Part shown: in pieces, positions 43,060 through 53,953 of the stretch
Numbering within the stretch: position 1 is the stretch's first letter
How the letters are laid out: each line of letters starts with the position of its first letter
DNA from: Eurosta solidaginis
Taxonomy: Eukaryota > Arthropoda > Insecta > Diptera > Tephritidae
DNA length: 64,000 nt
Direction: 5' to 3'
Assembly: GCF_040869045.1 (NCBI RefSeq)
Contig: NC_090324.1
Location: 58,929,346-58,993,345, forward strand
The notes under the pieces: generated by a model
What the model was told of the DNA's origin: nothing
The model's database searches: none
Seen by the model: the letters and a program-made list of their open reading frames with translations, nothing else
Made by a program: the position numbers and the translations under genes

Positions 43060-44100
43060 CGACACTTTCGACTCCAGTGCAGAAATTTCTCCATGAAGTT
43101 CTCTTCGCTTGTCGCAGAACTTTTTTGTAGGTCCTTGGTTTTTCCTTGTATTCTAGTCATTGTGACCCGTTATCAAAGAATTTGGCTTTGTTTAACTGTT
43201 CCCTACAGGATTTACGAAGTAAGTACAGATCATGGGACCACCAGTGAGGTTTACGCTTACCGCGTGGTATTGGCAATGGACAAGCCTGTTCTAAGGCATT
43301 TGAGAAAGCCGATGTGAAGGTTTTCTACCAGACCCTCTAGCTCCTCCGCTGATGAGGGGCTTTGTGGGGGCAGTTCTGGTAGTTCTCTTGCTAACAGCTC
43401 ATTATGTTGTTCCCAGTTTGTATTACGTGGGTTACGTCTCGCAATGGGCTGATCGACGAAGAACTCTAACATTACTCCAATATACCGGTGGACTGAAAAG
43501 GAATGTTCCTCAAGTACACGCCATTTTTAACCCACCCAAAAACGCTTTCGCTACAAATAGTGAGATCAATAACCTCCTTACGGTTTTTAGTAATAAAAGT
43601 TGGTTCATTACCTACTGCAAGGTTAGTTGTTAAAAGGTACTCAAAAAGTGACTCACCACGAGTGTTTATGTCGGAACTACCCCACTGCACGTGGTGGGCG
43701 TTTGCGTCTGTCCCGATTAGCAGATGGTCTTTGCTTGAGTCGGCCAACAGATCCTTTACCGTCTTTTGCGGAGGAGGTTCCTTTGCGTCGTACGGCATGT
43801 AAACGGAGGCTAGCGTTAATTGGGTGCCTCCGCTTGCCAAGCTGGCCGCTGTAACGTCGCCGTTGCTATAATTAGGTAAGAGACAGATATTTAGCTCGGA
43901 CTTTACTAAAATTCAGGTTCTAACTTTACCTTTATCTGCCAGCTCGGATGAGCTTAAACCCAATGGACCCCAATCCGCAAATCCTTGAGTTGTTCACCCA
44001 GGGTTCTTGGATAAGGACCACTTCGACGTCGCCTTCAGAAAGGCGACTGATGAGAGCAGCCGAGGCTGCCTTTCCTTTTGTGTAGGTTTATCTAGAGCAA
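43060..44100 (-). pseudogene. N4 ORF2 APE-type endonuclease, partial
   Basis: Minus-strand frame with LISRLSEGDVEVVLIQEPWV (44060 on; Glu of the active site present), TLASVYMPYDAKEPPPQ, HLLIGTDANAHHVQWGSSD (43720) and EVIDLTICSE (43550). These are typical of I/LOA-group endonucleases. It is interrupted near 43912 by a stop and near 43480 by a frame change, and continues with LLARELPELPPQSPSSAEE. The RT would follow in the gap or beyond. Confidence 0.85.
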
Positions 44101-44137
44101 CCTCAGCATGAGCTTACTCAGACTCCCCCTGCCTCCC

Positions 44138-45500
44138 TTACCGTGATGTTGGGATCCTCTCCGTCGCTATCCAGCAGAGCATCCTCCATCGACAAATTGC
44201 CCAGAGCTCCTGTGCAATTTGACGTGGCGGAAACCAGGCTTTCGGCATCGGAGATTTACGCTTCCACTTCGGGTGCCTCAATGTCCGTGTCCAAAGAGGC
44301 ACTCGAAAGGGATGCGCGCTGTGTATCCCCACGGTATACGCGAATTACGACCTCGCCGAGGCCGTAAAACACTCTTCCTTTGCTCCGTCTAAGAGCCCCG
44401 AGAGCTTCCTTATTCAGGGCTAACACGACCTGTCTCCTAGGTCCTACAGCGTCCTAGACTTGGATGACACCCCCAGTCCTGCGTTGGGAGAGACGGGTTC
44501 ATCAGTTGCAGCATCTGCTGGAGCTGCTGGAACCCATGCCCTGGCCCTTGGCCGAGCCGGAATGTCCTTCTAGTCGACGACCTCAATAATCGCCCCGGGA
44601 TAGACTTGTCCCAGCTTTGCGGCTGCTGCCTTGTACAGCGCACCAGACCTTGCGTCGTCGTAAACGAGTACCTTGATTTGGCCCTGGTACCATCCTGCAT
44701 CAGAACCTCGCGGCGGACTACACGGAAACTCCATCAGCACGTCGAGAACGGCGTTACCGATTTCATTTCGGACGTACGTCTTTAGGGATTGCACCACGGT
44801 CAATCCCTCGGTCCAGGATTACTATAAGGATCCGGCCCTTGGCTACCTCGGCAAAGCTGGGTTTGGCTCCCGCGGGGTGATTTTGGTGCCTTTTCGGCGG
44901 TGGTTTAATATCCTCATCGGACCTTTGACGCTTGTACGGGGTTGCGCTTTCTACATTTATTGGCAGAGAACCCCGAAAATTCGGCAGGAGAGCTGGCGTT
45001 CTCTGAAAGCGGTTCGCCCTCTTAACTTGACAGGACTTTTGCAGCCCTTCTCTTGTTCCTGTGAAACGATCCCTTGTGAGACTCTTCTTGAGAAGGGGTC
45101 CGACCTGTAGTTTCCCTCGCGGTCGTACCCCCGGATGATGTCTTCTTTATGGCTCGTTTCTCCTTTGCTCAGTGTGACCACATCGTGGGACCCCTGTCAC
45201 AGCCGTGGGGAGAACAGTCGCCGTACCGGTGCCAGACGGGCGCCCAGCATCAGCAGGCGCGTCCGTGTTCGTCGTTGCCAGCGCAACTACCTTCTGGTAT
45301 ACTGGCCATACTGGTACTTGCCCCTGTCAGATCACGTAAGACCGTATTGACTGAGGTTGCCCTCTTGTCGTCCATGGGGAGCCGACCCCTCGTTTCCAAC
45401 GCAGTCGCTCCCCCGGTCAGAAATAGCTGTTGCGGCCCCGTTTTTCCTTGGCTCGGAGTGGCAAGGTCCAGAGACCCCTGCCACAGCCGTGTGAAAAATG
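44138..45500 (-). pseudogene. N4 ORF1, degraded (DUF4780-like)
   Basis: Pieces in order on the minus strand: 45110-44957 (arginine/glutamate-rich), 44803-44570 (SLKTYVRNEIGNAVLDVLME; YKAAAAKLGQVYPGAIIEVVD), then KDIPARPRAR and a proline/alanine-rich tail to 44440, and 44332-44138. The GAxLxVVxxxxIPxRPRxRxWxP style is like the DUF4780 region of dipteran non-LTR ORF1 proteins. Multiple stops. Probably an RNA-binding protein in the intact family. Confidence 0.6.
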
Positions 45501-46127
45501 GTTGCCGTCCCGGCACTTAGTCGATGTCCGGCAACAGCAGGCGCGTCAAGGTACTAGTGCCGACCCCCACCAATTCGCTCTTTCCTTTAGCTTTGGTAGC
45601 CCTCCCTAGTTCACTAGGGCGTATGGATACAATTGGTGTTGTCCTTCTCTCTGTGGAGGAGGACGGAGTTCCTTTTATGCTTTGTTTTTTATTCATCTTG
45701 TTCGCACGCCCCTTGCTAGACGAGGCCAGCTTAGGGTCAACTTATTGAAAAGGGGAAAAATGTCGTCCGCCGCGGCAGAGCCCCTTACCGCGGTAAGACC
45801 ATTTCTACTCTCTGAGGCGGCCCGGTGTCAGAGAGGTTCCGTACAAATACAGCCAGATTAACCTCCCGGCTGCAAACCATCCAATGGGCACAGTGCCGCA
45901 TAAGACCCTGGATTGGGAGGGGGCAGATCTTGGTCATCGCTCACCCTAGGACTAGGCTACCGCAGTCATGGAGATCCATATGAACCTGCATCCTACTGGG
46001 TGGCATAATCCCGTGGTCAGCGACTAAGCCCTCGCATCGCGGCGAGATGTCTGTCCTTCGCGAGAGAGATGAGAAATTAAAGAAGAAAAAATATATACAA
46101 AGTTTTATGGAAACGTAACCTTCGTTG

Positions 46128-46145
46128 GCCCCACGTTGGGCGCCA
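46128..46145 (-). promoter_or_regulatory. G4 primer-binding site beside L1
   Basis: The complement reads TGGCGCCCAACGTGGGGC, the well-known tRNA-Lys primer complement. It is four bases from the LTR end. It belongs to a body to the left that N4 has interrupted. Confidence 0.9.
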
Positions 46146-46149
46146 TTTA

Positions 46150-47205
46150 TGTAATGAACAGGGTGAAAGTGGGCCTAGGCGGGTCTCCCCAATATAGATC
46201 CTCAGGAACTAACCATGCACCAGGACATAATCAACAACTTAGTTCTCCGAGTACTTATAGGGTTTAATGAGCGGGTACTCCTTTTGCTACTACCAGCTAG
46301 TCTTCAGCGAATGAGGGTGGGAACCTGCTCCTACATTGACTTTTTCTCGGCTTCACATTTAAATTTCAAACAAAACGTAATTATTTGTGTCCAACAAGGG
46401 TTACACATGCTAAAAATTAAATTTGCCTAAACCTTACCAGATCCTACAAACTCAAAGTTGAAACCTGCTTACCTCCGTTGTCATACCAACAGCCTGGGTT
46501 AAACTCTTCCGGCCGCTCTGTGGAAGGCTGAAGGTGTTGTTGCCCTTCCGTCATAACCCACCCAACCTGCTAAAAGAAATCATATACGTTTATTCTTTTA
46601 GCCCAAAAGAATACCTACCATTGCCTCAGCTATCAACTATAGAAAAGATTTACACCATCATTTATTACAATAATGATCTTATTTCCGATCCCTGATTTCT
46701 TCTCCACAACTTACTACTCAATATACAGCTACATAGATATGTAACCTAATATTTTATGTTAGTGTGTATCATCAAACCAATTTTGAAAGAATATGATTTC
46801 GGCAAACTTACAGCAAAATAGAAAAATCTAAAAAAATGTGTACGATATCAAACAATAACTTAATATATGTATACATATGTGTGTCTGATTAATCATTCTC
46901 TGTTTAAAGTTTATAACAGCTTCAAATCCCTCACTCTTAATTTTACTTACATATTTCTGTTCTCATTCAATCTATGAACAATTCTGGTTCGAGCGACTCT
47001 CGATACCGCCAAATATTTTACAGCCTAATCGCTCTCTATTAAAATTCATACATACTAGATTATTAATGTAAACCTAATAGCTAACATTCCTTTTTCAATT
47101 ATAACATTTCTCGTATCTACAATATATCAAGTATAGCATAATCTCTCTCTGCTAATCTTTATATAACAATCCTTTTTCAATTATAACATTGATTGAACGA
47201 TTCGC
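46150..47205 (-). repeat. G4 LTR L1, truncated
   Basis: Matches L2 from TGTAATGAACAGGG to about ATAGCTAACATTCC (47090), then a rearranged, shortened region with two copies of TTTTTCAATTATAACATT, which joins directly to integrase sequence at 47206. The distal LTR and the polypurine tract are lost. No ORF. Confidence 0.8.
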
Positions 47206-48092
47206 TCTCTCTGATGCATTCGACTGTGGCGAATAAACAGCAGTAGTGATATGTGAAATGCCATATTTCGCCAAAAATCCCTCCTGCGGATGGTGGATCA
47301 TGGGCCGCGAATATTACATGTTGGCGTAGTTCGGTCGGCACATACAATTTCCATGCCTTGTCATCTGAATCACTGTTACCGGTAGCAAAGTCTGTAGGAT
47401 GGTAGATGTATCCATCGAAAGTCGGGTAAATTCGAGTTCAGAAACCGAAGTTTCAAATCCTCGTATTCTGTCGAGTTGAAAGCATCGGAGCTTAAATCAA
47501 TTTCTGGTAAAATGGTTAGTTCTAATTCATTGATTTCTGTTTCAGTCGTGTCTTCGTGTATACGCGACAAAGCATCCGCGATTACATTTTCACTTCCCTT
47601 TTTGTGTTCAATAGTAAAATTAAATCCCTGTAATTTGATCGCCCATCTGGCTAGACGACCGCTCAAATCTTTTTGTTGCATGAGCCATCGCATGCTAGCA
47701 TTGTCCGTCACCACCTTAAACTCCATCCCTTCGATATACATGCGAAATTTCTTTATCGCTAATACCACAGCTAGACATTGTAACTCGGTCACTGAGTAAT
47801 TTTGCTGGGCCTTATTTAGCTTCTTCGGCATATAGGCTATAGGGCGCTCTTGACCGTTGTCGTCTTCTTGCAAAAGACATGCACCTATCCCTACTTGACT
47901 CGCATCGCATTGAAGTATAAAATGTTTGTTGTAATTTGGATGAATTAATACGGGGGTGGAAGTTAATTTCCTTTTGAGGTCATCAAATGCTTTCTGTGCG
48001 TCCGGATTCCACGTTAAATTTTTTTTCTTGGAAAGTAGCTCTGTTAGATGGAAGGAGATAGAAGAGTAGTCGTCGATAAATCGTCGCACCAT
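47206..48092 (-). pseudogene. G4 body A RNase H and integrase remnant
   Basis: The open frame 48092-47376 gives the RT thumb/connection (FIDDYSSISFHLTELLSKKK) and RNase H: Asp in FILQCDASQVGIGACLL, Glu in YSVTELQCLAVVLA, Asp in VVTDNASMRWLM, IADALSRIH. Below it, 47340-47206 encodes HVIFAAHDP and then jumps to FGEIWHFTYH and SPQSNASE-type sequence out of frame. The HHCC finger and two of the three catalytic acids of integrase are missing, as in body B. The LTR follows at once. Inactive integrase; RNase H looks complete. Confidence 0.85.
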
Positions 48093-49480
48093 CCGGTCAT
48101 GCCGAGAAATTTTCGAAGTTGACGTACGGTCTTTGGAACAGGGTAAGTCTCAATCGTAGCAATTTTTTCTTGATCTACCTGAAGAGTTCCGTTTCCAACT
48201 ATAAAACCTAGGTAATTGACTTGGCTTAAACAAAATTTACTCTTTTTGATGTTGACTGTCAAGCCAGCCTTTCGCAATAATGTGGAGACTTCGGACAAAT
48301 GGATTAGGTTTTCATTAAATGTGGATGATACTACCAATAAATCATCCAAATATACAAAGGCATGAGTTTTTAAATTGTATGGTATCGCTTTGTCCATCAG
48401 TCTACACATGGTTTGGGGCGCGTTACATAATCCAAAAGGCATTCTTTTGAACTGATACAGGGGCCTTTTAGGGACGGTAAAGGCAGTCTTATCCCTCGAT
48501 TGCTTTTCAAGACTAATTTGCCAGTATGCATCCTTTAAGTCAATCTTGGAAATGCAATGAACGGGAGGAAGCCTGCTTAGCAATCCCTCAATATTTGAGA
48601 TGGGATATGCATCCTTCAATGTCACCTCGTTTAATTTCCGCGAATCTAAACAAAAACCGACCTTTCCTGGTTTCACAATTAAAACTACCGTCGATGACCA
48701 TGCTGAGCAAGGACCTTCGTCTATGACTCCTAATTCCAACATTCTATCTATTTCTTCACAAAGCAACTTTTCGACAGCCGGCGATATCGGGTAATACCTC
48801 TGTTTGATTGGCTTTGTATCACCTGTATCGATTACATGTTCTACTACTTCTGTCAATCCCAGACCATCCCTCTCAAAACTAATGAATGACTCTATTATAC
48901 CTTCTAGTTGTCCTCGTTGGTGAGAATTTAAAGACAAGGCTTCATCAGAATCGTTATCTATCGAATTTACATAACTGCATTGCGAATCGAACTTTATCCT
49001 GATGCCAAAATTATTCCAAAAATCTATCCCGCATATGGCTGACTGAGCAATTGACGGAACTATCAAAAATTCTATATTTTTCTCTTTACCATTATAGCTA
49101 ACTGGTATTAAAACTGTCCCATTTATTTGTTGTCGCTGGCCATCCGCTGTTTTTACGTGGCCATTAAAACCTGAAGCAGAAGCATTGTTAGCTAACATTG
49201 ATTTCGCCAGCTGGCCTCCTATCACGCTTTTGTTTGCACCGCTGTCTAGTAAGGCTAACATTTCCTCATCGTTGATACCTATCTGTATAAATGGTCTATT
49301 GTCTGGAGATTTGTAAATAATCGCTGATATAAGAAACTTACGCAAACTCTTTTTCCTAGCCCAAAAGTTCTTCATACGCCGCGCCGAACGTGAAACAACT
49401 TTCGGTAATGTTGAAAATATTTCAGCTCTTCGCTGGTTGAATTCGGCTACCGGGACATGAAAGGGTTTTGTTGGACACAA
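48044..49480 (-). CDS. G4 body A protease and reverse transcriptase
   Basis: A 478-codon uninterrupted frame. Protease active site EMLALLDSGANKSVIGG near residue 80, with AICGIDFWNNFGI as the second strand. RT: LLCEEIDRMLELGVIDEGPC, VGFCLDSRKLNEVTLKDAYP, CISKIDLKDAYWQI, FKRMPFGLCNAPQTM, catalytic FVYLDDLLVVS, NYLGFIVGNG. All motifs are intact; the frame ends at a shift into the RNase H frame at about 48060. The start ATG at 49480 lies inside pol. The longest coding piece of G4. Confidence 0.92.
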   Translation of the reverse strand: MCPTKPFHVPVAEFNQRRAEIFSTLPKVVSRSARRMKNFWARKKSLRKFLISAIIYKSPDNRPFIQIGINDEEMLALLDSGANKSVIGGQLAKSMLANNASASGFNGHVKTADGQRQQINGTVLIPVSYNGKEKNIEFLIVPSIAQSAICGIDFWNNFGIRIKFDSQCSYVNSIDNDSDEALSLNSHQRGQLEGIIESFISFERDGLGLTEVVEHVIDTGDTKPIKQRYYPISPAVEKLLCEEIDRMLELGVIDEGPCSAWSSTVVLIVKPGKVGFCLDSRKLNEVTLKDAYPISNIEGLLSRLPPVHCISKIDLKDAYWQISLEKQSRDKTAFTVPKRPLYQFKRMPFGLCNAPQTMCRLMDKAIPYNLKTHAFVYLDDLLVVSSTFNENLIHLSEVSTLLRKAGLTVNIKKSKFCLSQVNYLGFIVGNGTLQVDQEKIATIETYPVPKTVRQLRKFLGMTGWCDDLSTTTLLSPSI

Positions 49481-49542
49481 TTTAGGCGAACCTGATGGTT
49501 TTGCAACACGGCTGATAGGAGTTGTTAAAATTTTAATATTTC

Positions 49543-50116
49543 CTACATCCGAGGCTGCTGGTTCGAATATCCCTGTGGACGGATATCCTGGCGCAAGTTT
49601 TCCGCATTCCTTTTATATTTATTATAGCTCGGCTTATACGTGTCTAATTTCCCACAACCGTAACAGAATACCCGTCGCACTGGATTCGTGCAGTCTTGAT
49701 ACCTATGGCCCATACTGTCACAATTCCAACACTTCAGGCTATCCGCTTCCAATTCGGCAATGGACGCGGCATCTGTGATGTCCAGATCGTAAATTCCTTC
49801 AGCTACTTCGGCGATATTTCTTCGCGTTGTACAATTTCGATTTGGATGGCTAATAACCACGCTGGCCATGAAATTTTCATGACGGTGACATTCTCTTCGG
49901 AGAATCGATAAGTTGGCTATGTCTAAATGTAATAATTCGTACCTGAGGTCACAGGTTTTAAATTGCTAGCCATGGTTTCTATTAACTCTTGATCAGACAT
50001 AGAGAAATGGAGGCTATCATTCAACGCAAATATTACGTCCAAAAATTGGTCGAATGGTTCGTTAGGGCGCTGTTTTCGACGTCGTATATTTTCCTTTCTG
50101 TCGTAGTCGCTCAACT
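49543..50116 (-). pseudogene. G4 body A Gag C-terminal half with zinc knuckles
   Basis: 50114-49923 encodes the capsid end (YDRKENIRRRKQRPNEPFDQ; SMSDQELIETMASNLKP). 49869-49543 has a zinc knuckle CWNCDSMGHRYQDC (C-x2-C-x4-H-x4-C) and a second, degenerate one beginning FCYGCGKLDTYKPSYNK, whose last Cys and His are lost. Binds genomic RNA in the intact family. A frame change separates the two pieces. Confidence 0.82.
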
Positions 50117-50129
50117 GATCCTTATATTT

Positions 50130-50816
50130 TTACCTCAAACCTTCACATAACTCCCCCCAATCTAATCGTTCAGTTTGGCGATGGTGTCGCCAAAACCAAG
50201 CTTCCGCATTATCACTGAACAACATATGTACGTATCGGCGTAATACATCGAAGTCCCCGTTCAAAGACTGCCGTGTTAGTACATTAACCCGATATATAAA
50301 GTCTTCGACAGACATACCATTTGGCTTGCCTGCAAAACGCACATAAAATAAAAAAAAAAAAAATGTATGCAAGGCGCGATAACCTCCGCAGAGGTCTAAG
50401 GCCGACATTATCTTCCAATTTGCGTCGTGCTTCTCTTGATTTTCCCTACAAATTGGCCGGATGGGACCTACATGCTTTATGCCGACTCCGAACGGCATAT
50501 GCAAGGCAGATGAGCTTTCACTGAAAGCTTTTCATGGCAGAAATATACTCGTAGCGCTTGCCAAAAACTACCGAGGGGCAACCCCGCTTAGAAAAATTTT
50601 CTTCTAATTGAAAAACCTTATTTCTAAAATGTTTGATGTTGCTTTGCCCGGGGTGCGAACGCAGGGTATATGGTGTGGTAGGCGGAGCGCGCTACCATCA
50701 CACCACGGTACGAAACGCACATGCCAGTTAGAAATAAGGTTGGAAATTTTGTTAGCCTGTAGATCGCTGGTACGGGGTAGATATCCTCTGTCACGGTATG
50801 GTCGGGTATGAGGCTC
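50130..50816 (-). pseudogene. G4 body A Gag middle, interrupted by SINE S3
   Basis: 50330-50130 (KPNGMSVEDFIYRVNVLTRQ; FSDNAEAWFWRHHRQ) and 50816-50712 (the RSSDLQANKLS-type stretch, decayed) are the retro-Gag core. The SINE 50345-50711 lies between them at the point where body B reads HVRLTGKPNG continuously (about 62330). Inactive. Confidence 0.8.
50345..50711 (-). mobile_element. tRNA-derived SINE, copy S3
   Basis: Flanked by AAAACGCACAT (50334-50344) and GAAACGCACAT (50712-50722), a target duplication of 10-11 bases. The uninterrupted site is seen in body B at 62335-62345. A poly-A/T tail is on the low side. The head is slightly truncated (TACCGTGGTGTGATGGTAGC). Confidence 0.92.
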
Positions 50817-51422
50817 CTACGGATCATTCAACGGCATTTTCTGTGGGCACTTTGGGATATCTTGATTCGATGGACGTTCGCGATTCCTTCCTAAATTTAA
50901 GTGCTCGAGTAGGGCGCTTAACTCAATGACAATTTGAGATGTAATTTGTTCGCGTAAGCCATTCAGGGATTCTTGAATTAAGCCCCGTACCATAGAGTCG
51001 TCTACCGCGGTGACCTGCGTTTGAGCACTAGCTGTCGGACTGGCGATTTGTCGCGGCGATCGGTTAAAATTTGGTCTGTTCAGATTTGCTGCCGCGTTTC
51101 TAGAAGTTTGCGTTACCAAACGCGTGATTGGCCTGTTTCTTGCTACCGCACGATCTCTCGCGCGGAATGAAGTATTCGATGGTGAAGCAGCCGCCTCAGT
51201 CATACTAGATACGTTTGGGAAATCTGACACTGTAACTAGTTCTCTGCAGGTCGGACAAGAAGCATTGGTTTCTATCCACCTAACTATACACTGCCTGTGA
51301 AAGTTGTGCTTGCACGGAGTCTCAACTCGGTCGTGTCGCGCAGTATCGCTACAAATGGTGCAGATTAGTTCTTCCTCTGTATTTGTGAGATTCAGATTTT
51401 CTGGACTATGACGAACTGCCAT
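50817..51422 (-). CDS. G4 body A Gag N-terminus with RING-H2 finger
   Basis: The ATG at 51422 (MAVRHSPENL) is preferred over the upstream ATG at 51461 because it starts just before the conserved part and body B matches only from there. Residues 21-59 form a RING-H2 pattern, C-x2-C-x12-C-x-H-x2-H-x2-C-x10-C-x2-C, including CKHNFHRQCIVRW and CPTC (51362-51246). A basic, serine/asparagine-rich linker follows, then a helix (MVRGLIQESLNGLREQI). RING-H2 domains usually act as ubiquitin E3 ligases; that a Gag carries one is unusual. Body B has lost the finger by deletion. Confidence 0.85.
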   Translation of the reverse strand: MAVRHSPENLNLTNTEEELICTICSDTARHDRVETPCKHNFHRQCIVRWIETNASCPTCRELVTVSDFPNVSSMTEAAASPSNTSFRARDRAVARNRPITRLVTQTSRNAAANLNRPNFNRSPRQIASPTASAQTQVTAVDDSMVRGLIQESLNGLREQITSQIVIELSALLEHLNLGRNRERPSNQDIPKCPQKMPLNDP

Positions 51423-52116
51423 TGCAAAAAAAAATCTCAGATTTGTTGATTGAAGATACAAAAAAATTGAAAACGTCGCTGTAAAATTCCGAAAAGTATT
51501 TATTATTTATATCAATAACCTACACTTACCTACACTTATTTGGGTTTCTTTCTAGAAAGAATTTCAATAAAAATAAATAAAAAAATGTCTCCATTTGTTT
51601 GACGTAGTTGCTGCATTTGAGGACTTACATGGGACATTAAAAATGTAATCACTGCCGGTTGAATTTACCCGGAAATGGTATGGCAATCGATAACAATAGA
51701 AACTACCTCTTCTGCAAATTCCAGTCTAGTTATGTGGCGTAAATTGGTTAACAACTAACTACATCTCCAACCACCTACAACGGTACTGCATAAAAAAATG
51801 ATGCGGTGAACAACGCGAGTAGTCTACCGAGGTAACCCAGTACAGAAAATCTCGAGCGAAGTTTTACTAAAACTAAAAAAATACAAGTAAAGAATTTATG
51901 CATATCACTTTCTTCGGGTATGACTTCGACATAAGCCAATATTCATCAATATCTTCGACTAAAATGCAATTGGGATTTAAGACATTCTGCTAAAGTTTCT
52001 CCGGGTCACCTCCGAAATAATCCAGACCATGACACTCCAAGAAAGAATCTTTTAGCAGATGAGAAATTAAAGAACAAAAATATATACAAAGTTTTACGGA
52101 AACGTAACCTACGTTG
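51423..52116 (-). other. G4 body A 5' leader
   Basis: Non-coding sequence between the primer site and gag; the counterpart in body B is 62840-63560 with small indels and homopolymer differences. No RNA motif recognised. N4 is inserted at the equivalent of 52056 in the third leader at 46065. Confidence 0.7.
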
Positions 52117-52134
52117 GCCCCACGTTGGGCGCCA
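52117..52134 (-). promoter_or_regulatory. G4 body A primer-binding site
   Basis: The complement reads TGGCGCCCAACGTGGGGC, four bases from the LTR end CA. tRNA-Lys type, as in Osvaldo and Ulysses elements (established knowledge). Confidence 0.93.
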
Positions 52135-53603
52135 TTTATGTAATAAACCAGGGTGAAAGTGGGCCTAGGCGAGTTTTCCCAAATATAGATCCTCAGGAAC
52201 TCAACCATGCACCAGGACACCGACTAATCAACAACTTAGTTCTCCGAGTACGTATAGGGTTTAAGAAGCGGGTACTCGGTTTGCTACTACCAGCTAATCT
52301 TCAGAGAATGAGGGTGGGAATCTGCTCCTACACTGACTTTTTCTCGGCTTCACATTCAAATTCCAAACAGAGGTTTAAAAACGTAATTATTTGTGGCCAA
52401 CAAGGATTACACATGCTAAAAATTAAATTTGCCTAAACCTTACCAGATCCTACAAACTCAAAGTTGAAAACTGCTTACCTCCGTTGTCATACCAATACCC
52501 TGGGTTAAACTCTTCCGACCGCTCTGTGGAAGGCTGAAGGTGTTGTTGCCCTTCCGTCATAACCCACCCAACCTGCTAAACGAAATCATATACGTTTGCT
52601 CTTTTAGCCCAAAAGAATACCTACTATTGCCTCAGTTAGCAACTATAGAAAAGATTTACACCATCATATCCACATTAAGTTTCTCAACTTAACTTTATTA
52701 CAAAAATGATCTTATTTCCGATCCCTGATTTCATTCTCCACAACTTACTACTTAATATACACCTACATAGATATGTAACCTAATATTTCATGGTAGTGTG
52801 TATCATCAAACCAATTTTGAAACAATATGATATCGGCAAACTTACAGGAAAATAGCAAAATCTAAAAAATGTGTACGATATCAAACAACAACTTATAATA
52901 TGTATTCATATGTGTGTCTGATTAAACATTCTCTGTTTAAAGTTTATAACAGCTTCAAATCCCTCACTCTTAATTTAACTTACATGTTTCTGTTCTCATT
53001 CAATCTATGAAAATTCTGGTTCGAGCGACTCTCGATACCGCCAAATATTTTACAGTCTAATTGCTCTCTATTAAAATTCATACATACTAGAGTATTATTG
53101 TAAACCTAGTAGCTAAAAATTTTTCAAATTATTTCTATAATCTTTCAAAATACAAATAAACTATAATTAAATTTATTTTTTCATTAAAAATTACTAAAAC
53201 ACTAATTTTTATAATTACTTTTAATAAAAATTAAACAAATAATATTAGTAAATAAATAAATCATAAAATAAATAAATATTAAATTCAATTTATATTTATA
53301 TAATTTTTCAATTATAACATTTATCGTATCTACAATATATCAAGTATAGCATAATCACTCTCTGCTTATCTTTATATATACAAAGATGTAAACCAAACAG
53401 CTAACATTATTTTTTCACTTATAACATTTCTCGTATCTACAATATATCAAGTATAGCAAAGTTTCTCTCTATTTAATTTCAAGTTCACAAAATTTATGCT
53501 ACAGTGTGGTAATTACACATCCATACTAATGCAAAATTTAAAAGGTTATCGGTGAGAGAGTGAGAGAGTGAGCGAGATCAATTTATCAGATTTATTCTCT
53601 ACG

Positions 53604-53940
53604 ACCGTAGCGTGCTCCGCCTACCACACCGTATGCCCTGGGTTCAAACCCCGGGCAAAGCAACATCAAAATTTTAGAAATAAGATTTTTCAATTAGAAG
53701 AAAATTTTTCTAAGCTGAGTCACCCCTCGGCAGTGTTTGGCAAGCGCTCCGGGTGTATTTCTGCCATGAAAAGCAATCAGTGAAAACTCATCTGCCTTGC
53801 AGATGCCGTTCGGAGTCGGCATAAAACATGTAGGTCCCGTCCGACCAATTTGTAGGGAAAATCAAGAGGAGCACGACGCAATTGGAAGAGACGCTCGGCC
53901 TTAGATCTCTTCGGAGGTTATCGCGCCTTACATTTATTTA
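53604..53940 (+). mobile_element. tRNA-derived SINE, copy S4
   Basis: Flanked by TTTATTCTCTACG (53591-53603 and 53941-53953), a perfect 13-bp target duplication. The head is 5'-shortened (ACCGTAGCGTGCTCCGCC). The B-box reads GGGTTCAAACCCCGGGC. The tail is CATTTATTTA. 337 bases. Confidence 0.94.
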
Positions 53941-53953
53941 TTTATTCTCTACG

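Larger units (their letters stand above)
43042..46064 (-). mobile_element. LOA-like non-LTR retrotransposon 5' half (N4)
   Basis: Minus strand: GC-rich 5' UTR (46064 to about 45750), degraded ORF1 (45500-44138) and the endonuclease part of ORF2 (44100-43060). The gap cuts it. It is inserted in the G4 leader just before AGATGAGAAATTAAAG (46064/46065). Its base composition is much more GC-rich than its neighbours. Confidence 0.75.

Noticed and set aside
43503..45748. Several plus-strand frames in the GC-rich region
   Set aside because: They are opposite recognisable endonuclease and ORF1 sequence on the minus strand; GC-rich DNA has few stops by chance.
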